Assembly: GCA_020439945.1 (NCBI GenBank)
Contig: JAGRPB010000033.1
Span: 1 to 38,371 of the forward strand
DNA: 38,371 nucleotides
Direction of reading: 5' to 3'
Source of the DNA: Verrucomicrobiia bacterium
Lineage (GTDB): Bacteria > Verrucomicrobiota > Verrucomicrobiia > Verrucomicrobiales > DEV007
The position numbers and the translations under genes are program-made. Positions 7,557 to 15,937 of this stretch are shown here, in pieces. The notes under the pieces were generated by a model that worked only from the letters and a program-made list of their open reading frames with translations, was not told the DNA's origin and did no database searches. Numbering within the stretch: position 1 is the stretch's first letter; each line of letters opens with the position of its first letter.

Positions 7557-9734
7557 ATGTCCGCCACCGAAACCGCTCCCGCCACCACCCGCGATCCGCG
7601 GGCGGCGCTCGAGAAGCACTTCGGCTTCGCGGAGTTCAAGGACGGACAATCGGGCGTGGTCTCGGCCCTGCTGTCGGGACGCGATGCCCTCGTCGTGATG
7701 CCCACCGGCGGCGGAAAGTCGCTCTGCTACCAGCTCCCGGCGCTCGTCATGGATGGGGTAACGCTGGTCGTCAGCCCGCTCATCGCCCTGATGAAAGACC
7801 AGGTCGATGGTCTTGCCCGCAAGGGAATCGCGGCGACGATGATCAACAGCACGCTCTCGCCAAGCGAACAGCAGGACCGCATTCGCCAGCTCCGCGAGGG
7901 CGCCTACAAGCTGGTCTATGTGGCACCGGAGCGATTCCGCCATCGAGGTTTTACCGATGCCCTGAAGGCGGTGGAAATCGCGCTTTTCGCGGTCGATGAA
8001 GCCCACTGTCTGTCGCAATGGGGCCACGATTTCCGGCCCGACTACCTGCGATTGAAGGACGCCGTGGCCGCGCTCGGCCAGCCCCAGACCGCCGCCTTCA
8101 CCGCCACCGCCACCCCGGAGGTCCGGGCGGACATTCTCGAACACCTCTCGCTGCGCGATCCCTTCGTGTCGGTGAGCGGGTTCGAGCGCCCCAACCTCGC
8201 GCTCAACATTTCCCAGGTCGCCGGGAATCGGGAGAAATACGAACGGCTCGAGGCCGTGGTCCGCGAGCACCAGACCGGCATCGTCTACTGCGCCACGCGG
8301 AAAAAGGTCGAGGAAGTTGCCGATTCCCTCGCCACCAGCGGCATCCGCGTCATCGCCTATCATGGCGGCATGGACGACCGCGACCGGGAGTGGGCGCAGA
8401 ACGCCTTTCTCGACCGGTCGAAGGATGTCGTCGTCGCCACCAACGCCTTCGGCATGGGGATCGATCGGTCCGATGTCCGCTTCGTGATTCATTTTGAAAC
8501 GCCCGGGAGCATCGAGGCCTATTACCAGGAAGCCGGCCGCGCCGGTCGCGATGGCGAGCCGTCGGTCTGTGAGCTGCTCTTTAACTACGCCGACACGCGG
8601 ACCCAGGAATTTTTCATCGAAGGCAACAACCCCGGTTTCGAGACGATCTGCGACGTCTATCGGACCCTGCGGATGCTCGCGGACGACAAGCACGAGGTGA
8701 TGATGCCGATCCGCGAGCTCACCGACACCGTCGGCGCCAAGAACCAGATGGCCGTGGGATCGGCGCTGTCGCACCTCGGTCGAGCCGGTTACCTCGAACG
8801 CTTCGACATTCCCGGAGAACGCATCCGGGGCACCCGGTTGCTGCGGCCCGAGATTCCCCCCGAGCAACTGGAACTGGATCGCGCCGCGCTGGAGGAAAAG
8901 GAACGTCGTGACCACCAGAAACTGGAGTCGATGATCCGCTTTGCCTACGCGGACGAATGCCGCCAGCAATGGATCCTCGATTACTTCGGCGAAAAAGGCG
9001 CCGCCGAATGCGGCAGCTGTGACGTCTGCAACCGCGAGACCGACAAGAGCGATCGCCGCCCGCCGAAGGACGACGCCGAATTCGTCATCGTGCAGAAGGC
9101 GCTCAGCGGCGTGGCCCGCGCCTCGCGCAAGCGGGAAGACGGTCCATGGGAAGGCCGTTACGGCAAAGGCAAGATCGTCGGCATGCTCGCCGGCAGCCGC
9201 GCCCAGGATATTCTCTCGGCCGGTCTCGACCGACTCAGCACTCACGGGCTCCTGAAATCCGAGGGCACCGCCTACGTCCACGCCCTGCTGAAGGCGCTGG
9301 AATCAGCCGGTCTCGTGGCGACGCAACGCCGCGACAACTACGCCTTGCTGACCCTGACCGATCATGGCGCCGAGATCATGCGGGGCGATCGCAAATTTCG
9401 CCTGCGCTGGCCGGACGCCTCGCGCATGAAGGCGCTCACCGGGGGCGGGAGCGGCGGTTCGGCGAAAAACAACGGCGGCATTCCCGATCTCGCGCTGGAG
9501 GAACTGGCTTTCGACGATTCACTATACGAAAAACTGCGCCAGACCCGCAATCGGCTTGCCGAGGAAGCCGGCGGCGTTCCGGCTTACGTTATCTTTGGCA
9601 ACCAGACGCTGGAGTTTCTCACCCGTCTTCGCCCCACCACCATGGAGGCGGGTCTCCGCATCCGCGGCATCGGCGAAGTGAAAGCCGAGCGCTATCTGGA
9701 GCCGTTTCTTGAGGTGATCCGGGAGCATCAATAA
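7557..9734 (+). CDS. recQ: ATP-dependent DNA helicase RecQ
   Basis: A 725-residue 3'-5' superfamily-2 helicase acting in recombination repair. Domains in order: helicase core with Walker A MPTGGGKSLCYQ (about 47-59), DEAH box with the RecQ loop VDEAHCLSQWGHDFRPDY (about 146-163), and motifs V/VI including ATNAFGMGIDRSDVR and YYQEAGRAGRDG. A zinc-binding RecQ-Ct region follows (CRQQW and CGSCDVC, about 467-491), then a winged-helix region, then a Gly/Ser linker (about 630-640) and a C-terminal HRDC domain (about 650-725). The full domain set and length match canonical RecQ. The RAYT element lies immediately upstream, so the original promoter may be displaced. The DUF4160 gene follows after 12 bp. 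Confidence 0.97.
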   Translation: MSATETAPATTRDPRAALEKHFGFAEFKDGQSGVVSALLSGRDALVVMPTGGGKSLCYQLPALVMDGVTLVVSPLIALMKDQVDGLARKGIAATMINSTLSPSEQQDRIRQLREGAYKLVYVAPERFRHRGFTDALKAVEIALFAVDEAHCLSQWGHDFRPDYLRLKDAVAALGQPQTAAFTATATPEVRADILEHLSLRDPFVSVSGFERPNLALNISQVAGNREKYERLEAVVREHQTGIVYCATRKKVEEVADSLATSGIRVIAYHGGMDDRDREWAQNAFLDRSKDVVVATNAFGMGIDRSDVRFVIHFETPGSIEAYYQEAGRAGRDGEPSVCELLFNYADTRTQEFFIEGNNPGFETICDVYRTLRMLADDKHEVMMPIRELTDTVGAKNQMAVGSALSHLGRAGYLERFDIPGERIRGTRLLRPEIPPEQLELDRAALEEKERRDHQKLESMIRFAYADECRQQWILDYFGEKGAAECGSCDVCNRETDKSDRRPPKDDAEFVIVQKALSGVARASRKREDGPWEGRYGKGKIVGMLAGSRAQDILSAGLDRLSTHGLLKSEGTAYVHALLKALESAGLVATQRRDNYALLTLTDHGAEIMRGDRKFRLRWPDASRMKALTGGGSGGSAKNNGGIPDLALEELAFDDSLYEKLRQTRNRLAEEAGGVPAYVIFGNQTLEFLTRLRPTTMEAGLRIRGIGEVKAERYLEPFLEVIREHQ

Positions 9735-9746
9735 CTTGAGAAGCCC

Positions 9747-9983
9747 ATGCCCACCGTTTTCAAAAAGGATGGATTCCGTTTTTTCTTCTTTTGCAACGAC
9801 CACACTCCAATCCACGTTCACGTGCGCAAGGGCGATGGCGAAGCCGTGTTTGAAGTAGAGAGCTTAGTTTGCCTTAGGGAGTCGGCTGGCATGGGAGTGA
9901 AAGATCTGTCCCGCGCGGAAAAGCTGGCAATCGAGCAACAAGATCTTATTGTCAAAAAGTGGCATGAGCATTTTGGTCGATAA
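9747..9983 (+). CDS. DUF4160 domain protein
   Basis: A 78-residue protein with the DUF4160 signature: the start MPTVFKKDGFRFFFFCNDHT followed by PIHVHVRKGDGEA. The IHVHV His pair and the later ELIVKKWHEHF-like end (here LIVKKWHEHFGR) are usual for the family. Function is unknown. It begins 12 bp after recQ and overlaps the DUF2442 gene by 20 bp. DUF4160 and DUF2442 genes are often found side by side and have been suspected of being toxin-antitoxin-like or regulatory pairs; that is not established. Base composition is less GC-rich than recQ, consistent with acquired DNA. Confidence 0.88.
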   Translation: MPTVFKKDGFRFFFFCNDHTPIHVHVRKGDGEAVFEVESLVCLRESAGMGVKDLSRAEKLAIEQQDLIVKKWHEHFGR

Positions 9984-10203
9984 GCCCAAGTCTGCGTCCT
10001 ACAGCGACGGGAACATCGTGATCTTAATGGAAAGCGGTGAGCGAATCTCTTTCCCAGTGGCTGCCTGTCCACAGCTATGGGGGCAACCCGAATCGGTGCT
10101 CAATGACATCGAACTGTCGCCGTTTGGTCTCCACTGGCCGCAGGCTGATGAAGATTTGTCGATCCGAGGAATCCTGGCAGGCAGATACGGAGCCAAATCA
10201 TAA
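9964..10203 (+). CDS. DUF2442 domain protein
   Basis: A 79-residue protein with the DUF2442 pattern: DGNIVILMESGERISFPVA, LNDIELSPFGLHWPQADEDL and the end IRGILAGRYG. ATG 9964 is preferred; an in-frame ATG at 9949 would add five residues. It overlaps the end of the DUF4160 gene by 20 bp in another frame, so the two are very likely translated together. Family members are short, soluble and of unknown function, and are common next to DUF4160. Confidence 0.87.
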   Translation: MSILVDKPKSASYSDGNIVILMESGERISFPVAACPQLWGQPESVLNDIELSPFGLHWPQADEDLSIRGILAGRYGAKS

Positions 10204-10233
10204 CCTCGCTCGGTGTTTCCCTAAACGGCTCCA

Positions 10234-10306
10234 CGCGATCAACGATCGCGCCTACAGATTGACGCCACCAGCACGGCCAACCTGTAGGCGCGGTCGCTGA
10301 CCGCGC
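10234..10306. repeat. REPIN: inward-facing pair of GTAG-type REPs
   Basis: The left copy (10234-10257) ends in CTACAG and the right copy (10282-10306) begins CTGTAGGCGCGGTCGC, so the two GTAG heads face each other across 24 bp. Each has a GC-rich stem (GCGCGGTC/GACCGCGC in the right copy, degenerate in the left). The same REP family recurs at 27191, 27332 and 27410. Confidence 0.8.
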
Positions 10307-10387
10307 TGCCCCTCCATCCGTGAGCAACCGCCGCCAATTCCCGCGGTTTACTCGGGGAATCGCTTCTGCTTCACTTCCCTCGCTCCC

Positions 10388-10807
10388 ATGGGGTTCACGA
10401 TTCACCACCATTCCTCTCGCCGTTCCGCCTACGCGCTGCTGGACGTCATCCTCGCGGTGACGGTCTTCGCGTTCTGGGGCGTGGGACTGATCACGCTGCT
10501 GCAGAAAATCAGCGATACCTCCAACAGCTATTCTCGCGACCGGCTCATCCAGTATCAGCTCGAATCGCTCCTCACCGAGATGAAGCATCGCCCCGTCGAG
10601 GAGATGAACACGGAGCGGCTCGACGAGGATCTCAACGTCACCTTCCGGACCACGGTCGAACCGCTGAATCTCGCCAACATCGACGGCGATGCCCTGGAGG
10701 ATCTCTACGAACTGACCGCCACCGCCACGTTCACCGACAGCGGCGGCGAGCAGGTGGAAACCGCCCGACTCACCATCTACAAACCGGAGGACGATCAGCG
10801 CCGATGA
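10388..10807 (+). CDS. GspI-like minor pseudopilin
   Basis: A 139-residue protein with a type IV pilin-like N-terminus: a short basic leader, then YALLDVILAVTVFAFWGVGL, a hydrophobic helix (about residues 17-38) in which the usual Glu5 is replaced by Asp. The small C-terminal globular part resembles GspI, which assembles at the tip of the T2SS pseudopilus. It is the first gene of a co-directional T2SS set, and its stop overlaps the next start (ATGA). The assignment rests on the leader type, size and order (I-J-K) rather than on a distinctive motif. A short promoter region with the REPIN precedes it. Confidence 0.72.
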   Translation: MGFTIHHHSSRRSAYALLDVILAVTVFAFWGVGLITLLQKISDTSNSYSRDRLIQYQLESLLTEMKHRPVEEMNTERLDEDLNVTFRTTVEPLNLANIDGDALEDLYELTATATFTDSGGEQVETARLTIYKPEDDQRR

Positions 10808-11916
10808 AACCGATCGCGTCCCAGCATCGAAGCCAGGCCGGCGCGCGGGCTTTTTCCCTGTTCGAAATCGTCATCGCCATGTCGATCCTGGCCATGCTGG
10901 CGGGAACGATCTTCGGCATCGTCTGGAAGGCGGGCGACGCCGCCGCCGAGATTCGCGACTATGACACCCGCGACGAGCAGGTGGCCCGTTTTCTCAGCCT
11001 GATGCGGCAGACCATCGAGTCGCTCCCCGACGGCGCGAAAATGACGATGTCGCCGCCCGAGGAAACCTCGACCGGTTTCTATGAAATGACCATTTCCGGC
11101 GCGCCGACGTCGTTTGCTTTTGGAGAGCGAAATCTCGGCAACGGCGACACCATCGTCGCGTTGCGACCGCAGTCGGAACCCTCCCGAGATCCCACTCTCG
11201 CCGAGGCAGCCGACGTGCCGCCGCTCTTCGAAATTGCGATCAGCCGGGAAGATTTCGCGCCCAGCGATTCCGACGGCGACGGCATGGTGTTCGGCGCCGG
11301 TGGAGACGACGCCTTTCTCCAGGCGGACGAAGATGGTCGCTACTGGCTGCCGGTGCTCAATGATGTGACCTCGATGGGCTGGCGATTCTGGGATTCGGAT
11401 CAGCGTGACTGGCTCGACCAATGGGACGACGATTCCCGCATGCCCGAGTTGCTGGAACTGTCGCTCGACGATCGCTACCGACCCGCTGCAATGCGCATCG
11501 TTTTCGAGGTGCCCTCTCACCTCGCCAATCCTCCCGACACGACAAGCCAGAGCGACACCTCTTCGAGCGGCAGTTCCGGTAGCACGTCAACCGGAGGCGG
11601 AGGCGGTGGCGGTGGCGGCGCCCCTCCCCAACGGGGTGGTGGTCCCGGAGGCGGTCGCGGCGACGGCCAGGGCCCTGGCGGCGGCGACGGTCGCGGCTTT
11701 GGCAGGCGTCCGGGTGGCGGTCCCCCGGGAGGACCGGGTGGACCCGGCGGCCCAGGAGACGGAGCCGGTCCGCGCCCCGGATTCGGGCCCGGACGCGGAG
11801 GAGATGGCGGCGGCGGTGGTGGTCCTCGCGGTGGCGGTGGCGGTGGCGCCCCAAGCGGTGGTGGCGGAAACGGTGCCAGCGGCGGAGCCGGAGGAGGTGG
11901 CAGGAGCGGCCAATGA
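10804..11916 (+). CDS. GspJ-like minor pseudopilin with Gly-rich tail
   Basis: 370 residues. The prepilin leader ends at FSLFEIVIAMSILAMLAG, with cleavage expected before the Phe and with Glu at position 5. The pseudopilin body contains the GspJ-like segment MGWRFWDSDQRDWLDQWDD followed by AMRIVFEVP (about residues 188-238). From about residue 245 to the end the protein is almost entirely Gly, Pro, Arg, Asp and Ser, roughly 120 residues not seen in standard GspJ (usually about 200 residues). The tail is encoded by GGN-rich DNA at about 11590-11910. The frame stays open and the stop overlaps the gspK-like start (ATGA), so the tail is translated. Overlaps on both sides indicate a tight operon. 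Confidence 0.82.
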   Translation: MKPIASQHRSQAGARAFSLFEIVIAMSILAMLAGTIFGIVWKAGDAAAEIRDYDTRDEQVARFLSLMRQTIESLPDGAKMTMSPPEETSTGFYEMTISGAPTSFAFGERNLGNGDTIVALRPQSEPSRDPTLAEAADVPPLFEIAISREDFAPSDSDGDGMVFGAGGDDAFLQADEDGRYWLPVLNDVTSMGWRFWDSDQRDWLDQWDDDSRMPELLELSLDDRYRPAAMRIVFEVPSHLANPPDTTSQSDTSSSGSSGSTSTGGGGGGGGGAPPQRGGGPGGGRGDGQGPGGGDGRGFGRRPGGGPPGGPGGPGGPGDGAGPRPGFGPGRGGDGGGGGGPRGGGGGGAPSGGGGNGASGGAGGGGRSGQ

Positions 11917-12860
11917 AATTTCCCCGCCTCAGATCGCGCTTCACGGGACGATTTCCGGGAAACAGCACTCGCCGCGGCATCGCCCTGATGCTCGTGATCT
12001 TCGCGGTCACCTTTCTCGGCCTCATCGTCGTCTCACTGCTCCAGATTTCGCAATTCAGTTGGGAGGAAAGCTCTCTGGAGCGGGGCCGCTTTCAGGCGAA
12101 GCTGTTGGCGGAATCCGGTGTCGCCCTGGCCATGCATCCGGACGTGGAACCGGGCGATCCGGTCCTGCATCAGACATTTCCGGACGGGCGGAAAGTCGAT
12201 GTCGACATCGGCAGCGAAGGCGGTCGCATTCTCGTGACCACGCTCGGGGAAGATCTTTTTTTGGATACCACCCGCGAGCTGTTCATCCTCTGGGGACTCG
12301 ACGCCACCGAGGCCGCCACGGCGGCGGAATCGCTGGCAGACTGGATCGACAGCGATACCGAAGCCCGCACCAATGGCGCCGAAACCGAATACTACTCCGC
12401 CCTCGAGTATCCGGACTTTCCGCCCAACGAAACCTTCACCTCCATCGACCAGATGCTGCTGGTGCGTGGCATGGATCGCGTGGCGAAACTGCAGCCGCGC
12501 TGGCGCGACTATTTCACGCTTTACGGCGACGGGTCCATAGACGTGAACGAAGCGCCGCCGGATCTGATGGAAGCTTTTTCCGGATGCACTCCCGATGCCG
12601 CGCAGAGCCTCGCCGCGACGCGGACCGGGAATGACCTCACCGACGGAACGGAGGACGACTACCGCTTCGAAAGTCTCGATGAAGTGAAGGTATTGCTCGG
12701 CATGGGAGACGATCAGTGGGACCGCATCTCGGCGTCGATCACCTTGGAAAACGCCACCAAGCGCATCGAAAGCACTGGCTCCATCGGCGACACCTATCTC
12801 TACCGACTCATCGTCCTGACCGAGGGCGACGACTCGCCCGTGGCGCGGATTTCCGAGTGA
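11913..12860 (+). CDS. gspK: GspK-like T2SS minor pseudopilin
   Basis: A 315-residue protein whose N-terminus reads RRGIALMLVIFAVTFLGLIV, the membrane helix of a GspK-type pseudopilin, which characteristically lacks Glu5. The body shows GspK features: LADWIDSDTEARTNGAETEY (about 142-161), then PPNETFTSIDQMLLVRGMDR and GSIDVNEAPPDLMEAFSG, the SAM-like helical domain of the family. In T2SS, GspK caps the pseudopilus together with GspI and GspJ. Translation is coupled to the gspJ-like gene by a 4-bp overlap. A palindromic repeat separates it from the next gene, the only sizeable gap in the cluster. Confidence 0.88.
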   Translation: MKFPRLRSRFTGRFPGNSTRRGIALMLVIFAVTFLGLIVVSLLQISQFSWEESSLERGRFQAKLLAESGVALAMHPDVEPGDPVLHQTFPDGRKVDVDIGSEGGRILVTTLGEDLFLDTTRELFILWGLDATEAATAAESLADWIDSDTEARTNGAETEYYSALEYPDFPPNETFTSIDQMLLVRGMDRVAKLQPRWRDYFTLYGDGSIDVNEAPPDLMEAFSGCTPDAAQSLAATRTGNDLTDGTEDDYRFESLDEVKVLLGMGDDQWDRISASITLENATKRIESTGSIGDTYLYRLIVLTEGDDSPVARISE

Positions 12861-12926
12861 TCGACCGGCGCGCATTCGGAGTCGCTTTTTTCCGTCGCCT
12901 GCGGAATACTGCGGCGCAACGAACCT

Positions 12927-12967
12927 GACTCGACAGGGTTAGATCGTGGAATGTACCCTGTTGAGTC
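12927..12967. repeat. Palindromic ACCCTGTTGA-family element, copy 2
   Basis: Arms 12927-12939 and 12955-12967 pair over 13 bp (GACTCGACAGGGT with ACCCTGTTGAGTC, one G-T wobble) around a 15-nt loop. It lies in the gap between the gspK-like and gspL-like genes and could act as an attenuator or processing site; that is inference. Confidence 0.8.
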
Positions 12968-12997
12968 GCCGCACGGCGATTTCCCCAAAAACTCACC

Positions 12998-14224
12998 ATG
13001 AGCCGTCCTCGCATCGCGCTTCCCGATGAGAAACGTGGCTGGACCCTGCGGTCCGGACGCGGTGTCGTGTCCGAAGGTCGCGAACTCGAGGAAATCGCCG
13101 CTTCGGGATCGGAGGTGATTGTCGGCGTACCGGCCACTCTCTGCACCACCTTCGCGGTGAAGTTGCCGACGGCGGACGCCTCCCTTTTCCCGGCAATGGT
13201 GGCTTCGCAGATCGAGAAGCGTGGACTGGCCCATCACGGCGACGCGTCGGCCACACCGCACAGTTTTTTCCTGATCGAGGACAGCGATCACGAAGCGCTG
13301 CTGAGTGTCGATGTGCTCTCGGAAGACTTTCCCGAAGCGCTCTGCCTGCCGCGAGCGGCGGGATACGCGCCCTCGGCCCGCCTGCTGAAACTGCCCGAAG
13401 ACCGGTTGGTGCTCTGGCGTGAACACAAGCGACTGGTGCTGGCGGTGAATCGACACGGCCAACTGAGTCACGTGCAGGTGCTGAGCGCGGAACCGACGCT
13501 GAATTCGTCCGCCGCCCAGGAGATCAACCTGACCACGCTATCCCTGCAGGCCGAGGGATTGCTGACGGATTCGCCGGAATTGCTCGTCACCGGCAAGCTG
13601 GCCGACACGGCAAAGGGCGAGCGGTCCGAATTTGAAACCAAGCTGCTGATGCCGGCCGAGTTCAGCGGTGAAATGCCGGCGGCCAACGCCTTCGCCACCG
13701 ACGATGGCTTCCTCCCTGCCGCCGTCCGGGCCGCCCGGCAGCGCCGCAGCCTGGGGCGTCGTCGCAGTCTCTTCGCCATGGTCGCGCTCGCGGTCTACCT
13801 GGTGGCGGGCACGTTTATCTGGCGCCACGCCCAGGCGACCGAGGCGGAGATTTCCCAACTCGAATCCGAGGTGGAGTCCACCCGACCCGAGGTCGCGGCG
13901 ATCCAGGAATCCGAGGCCCGCTGGCGGGAATTGGAACCGGCCTTCGACCTGCACTACTACCCGGTCGTCCAATTGAACGAGATCACGCGAGCCATGCCGG
14001 GAAGCGGCGTGGTGATCCGCGAATACGAGACGCGGGGTCGGCAGATCACGGTTCGCGGCCGGGCTCGTGACGTACAGATGGCTTTCCGGCTGAAGGAGGA
14101 CCTGGAGGGGAACGACTTTTTCCGCGCCTACAGCTGGAACATGCCGCAACCGAAAGTGGAGCGCGACAACACGGTGACTTTCCAAATTCAAGGCCAACCG
14201 AAGCATGAGGGGACTGACAACTAG
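12998..14224 (+). CDS. GspL/PilM-PilN-like T2SS inner-membrane protein
   Basis: 408 residues. The first ~240 residues are a soluble domain resembling the actin-like cytoplasmic part of GspL or PilM. A membrane helix follows basic residues (RQRRSLGRRRSLF) at about 257-273, then a coiled-coil stretch (about 277-305). The ~100-residue C-terminal domain, with the phrase LNEITRAMPGSGVVIREYET, resembles PilN and the periplasmic part of GspL. In T2SS this protein connects the secretion ATPase to the inner-membrane platform. It overlaps the next gene by 20 bp. The call comes from architecture and position, since sequence motifs in this family are weak. The secretion ATPase (GspE) and platform (GspF) are not in this window. 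Confidence 0.72.
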   Translation: MSRPRIALPDEKRGWTLRSGRGVVSEGRELEEIAASGSEVIVGVPATLCTTFAVKLPTADASLFPAMVASQIEKRGLAHHGDASATPHSFFLIEDSDHEALLSVDVLSEDFPEALCLPRAAGYAPSARLLKLPEDRLVLWREHKRLVLAVNRHGQLSHVQVLSAEPTLNSSAAQEINLTTLSLQAEGLLTDSPELLVTGKLADTAKGERSEFETKLLMPAEFSGEMPAANAFATDDGFLPAAVRAARQRRSLGRRRSLFAMVALAVYLVAGTFIWRHAQATEAEISQLESEVESTRPEVAAIQESEARWRELEPAFDLHYYPVVQLNEITRAMPGSGVVIREYETRGRQITVRGRARDVQMAFRLKEDLEGNDFFRAYSWNMPQPKVERDNTVTFQIQGQPKHEGTDN

Positions 14225-14897
14225 AGAGAAGCGCCTGCTGGGATTCTGCGTGCTTTCCATCTTCCTGGTGGCGAACCTCTTCGCCGCCCGGGCCGTGATG
14301 CGTTCGCTGGGCGGCAGCAAGAAAAAGATCACCGAACTGAAGAGCGAACTTGCCGAAAACCGGATGTGGCTGGAGGAGAAAGACCTCTGGGAACGCCGCC
14401 GCGCGTGGCTGGATGAAAACCTGCCGGCGTCGCTGGTGCGGCAACGCATCTCCGTGGGCAACGCCCAGGGCGACCTGATGCAGACGCTCCAGAACGACGT
14501 GCTGGGACGACGCCTGCGGATCGAGCGGCAGACGCTGGTGGAGCCACAGGCGAACGCGTTCTACGACGAGGTGGCGGTGAGTTTTCGCGTGGAAGGCGAC
14601 GCCGCCGAAGTCAATCGCTGGCTGGCGACCCTGCAATCACCGGAGTTGTTCCAGGTGGTCAAGACCTTCAAACTGGAACTGGACGGCCGCTCACGTGAGG
14701 TCGAGCCCCAAGCGGAATGCGACATCACGGTCGCTCGCTGGTTCGCTCCCTCGGCCGGTGACTCCCCCGCCCCGATCGAGGATGCGGCGCCGCCGAGCGC
14801 GCCGGCGGACGATTCGTCCCCGAATCCCGAGAATTCTCCCGATGAAAAAGCGCCCGAGGACGACTCGGGAAAGCTGGAATTGACCGAACGTTCCTGA
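14205..14897 (+). CDS. GspM/PilO-like T2SS protein
   Basis: 230 residues starting at ATG 14205 inside the end of the gspL-like gene. A short N-terminus with LTTREKRLLG, then a membrane helix (about residues 11-30), a coiled coil (about 37-66), and a small periplasmic domain to about residue 180 make up the GspM/PilO layout; the opening phrase is also typical of GspM proteins. The last ~50 residues are acidic and Pro/Ser-rich and probably disordered. GspM pairs with GspL in the T2SS platform, which fits the 20-bp overlap. Confidence 0.75.
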   Translation: MRGLTTREKRLLGFCVLSIFLVANLFAARAVMRSLGGSKKKITELKSELAENRMWLEEKDLWERRRAWLDENLPASLVRQRISVGNAQGDLMQTLQNDVLGRRLRIERQTLVEPQANAFYDEVAVSFRVEGDAAEVNRWLATLQSPELFQVVKTFKLELDGRSREVEPQAECDITVARWFAPSAGDSPAPIEDAAPPSAPADDSSPNPENSPDEKAPEDDSGKLELTERS

Positions 14898-14910
14898 CCT
14901 CGTGATCCCC

Positions 14911-15708
14911 ATGAAAACGGCTCCTGGTTTGCTCTTGTCGCTGGCATTGCCAATCTCCGCCACGCTGTTGTCTGCCCAGGAAACTGAACCGATTCCGGAT
15001 CCGGATCTTCCACAGTCGGTGGCCCCCGGTCATTTTGAGGCGCTGCTGGGAAATTCCCCGTTCTTGCGGGTGCTCAGCCTCTCGGAAACCTACGCGCTCC
15101 GCGGCATCGCCGAGATCGACGGAGAAAAGGTGGCGACGCTTTTCAATCGGCAGACCGAGAAATCGGTACTCGTTTCGGCCTCGAAACCGAACGCGGAACA
15201 AATGCAACTGGTCGGCGTGAACGAGCTGAACGAGTTCCTCACCGGAATCAGTGCCACCATTGCGGTCGGAGGAGAAGAGGTGGAACTGAAATTCGAACCC
15301 GAGCGCGTGTCTCCCCAGCCAAAGAAAGGCCATGGATCGCACTCGAGCAGCAGCAGCGGCGGCGGAGACCGGAGCGACGGCGACAAACACCGTGGACCGT
15401 CGAAGGAAGACATCGAACGCTACAAGGCGCTGCCGGAAGACAAGCGGCAGAAACTGCACGAGTACATCCGCCAGTCGATGCAGAAATACCCGAACATGAG
15501 CCGCGAGGAACGCGGAAATCTGATTCGCGGAGCCGTGGTTCGACTGTCTGACGGCCGCGATATTGAGGTCGACAGCAGCAGCAGCAGCAGCAGCAGTTCG
15601 AGTTCGAGCAGCAACGGAAGCGGCGGCGGCGGAGACAATCGCTCCTCCTCGTCGTCGTCGTCCTCGTCCTCCTCAGACCGGGATCGAAGCCGGAGCGATC
15701 GTCGCTGA
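14911..15708 (+). CDS. Secreted protein with GspC/PilP-like core and poly-Ser tails
   Basis: 265 residues from ATG 14911 (a GTG at 14902 is in frame but would put four extra residues before a good signal peptide, MKTAPGLLLSLALPISATLL). After the signal, about residues 38-130 read SPFLRVLSLSETYALRGIAE followed by alternating hydrophobic strands, resembling the homology region of GspC or PilP that contacts the outer-membrane secretin. A helical charged segment (about 160-205) follows. Two serine runs (about 221-233 and 244-256), encoded by AGC and TCG/TCC repeats, flank a Gly-rich bit, and the end is Arg/Asp/Ser-rich. As last gene of the T2SS set, a GspC/PilP role is reasonable but inferred. 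Confidence 0.6.
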   Translation: MKTAPGLLLSLALPISATLLSAQETEPIPDPDLPQSVAPGHFEALLGNSPFLRVLSLSETYALRGIAEIDGEKVATLFNRQTEKSVLVSASKPNAEQMQLVGVNELNEFLTGISATIAVGGEEVELKFEPERVSPQPKKGHGSHSSSSSGGGDRSDGDKHRGPSKEDIERYKALPEDKRQKLHEYIRQSMQKYPNMSREERGNLIRGAVVRLSDGRDIEVDSSSSSSSSSSSSSNGSGGGGDNRSSSSSSSSSSSDRDRSRSDRR

Positions 15709-15871
15709 CGAACGGACGGCGCGACCTTGAACCGGGAATCCGGGCGCGGGATCCGTCAATCCGATTACCGCATTCAGAACGGGGAATCGTTCTTCTCCCC
15801 TTTTCATGACCGCACGAATCGCGGGCGGGAGCGGGTTCGAATTCGGCTTGTCGGGAAGCAAATTTCTCCCA

Positions 15872-15914
15872 AAAAGGCAGAATTCTGATCAAATCTGAGA
15901 ATTTCTTGCCTTTT
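15872..15914. repeat. Long imperfect hairpin: terminator or operator
   Basis: The left arm AAAAGGCAGAATTCT (15872-15886) pairs with the right arm 15898-15914 apart from a 2-nt bulge, around an 11-nt loop. The right arm ends in a T run, so it could terminate the T2SS transcript. Its place 23 bp upstream of a promoter also allows an operator role. Confidence 0.55.
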
Positions 15915-15937
15915 GTGCCGCAAAATTTCAAAAAGAA

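Noticed and set aside
7494..9281. Minus-strand frame opposite recQ
   Set aside because: recQ motifs fix the coding strand; the antisense translation shows no family features.
11405..12634. Plus-strand frame overlapping the gspJ- and gspK-like genes
   Set aside because: Off-frame reading of two genes with clear pilin leaders and overlapping start/stop codons.
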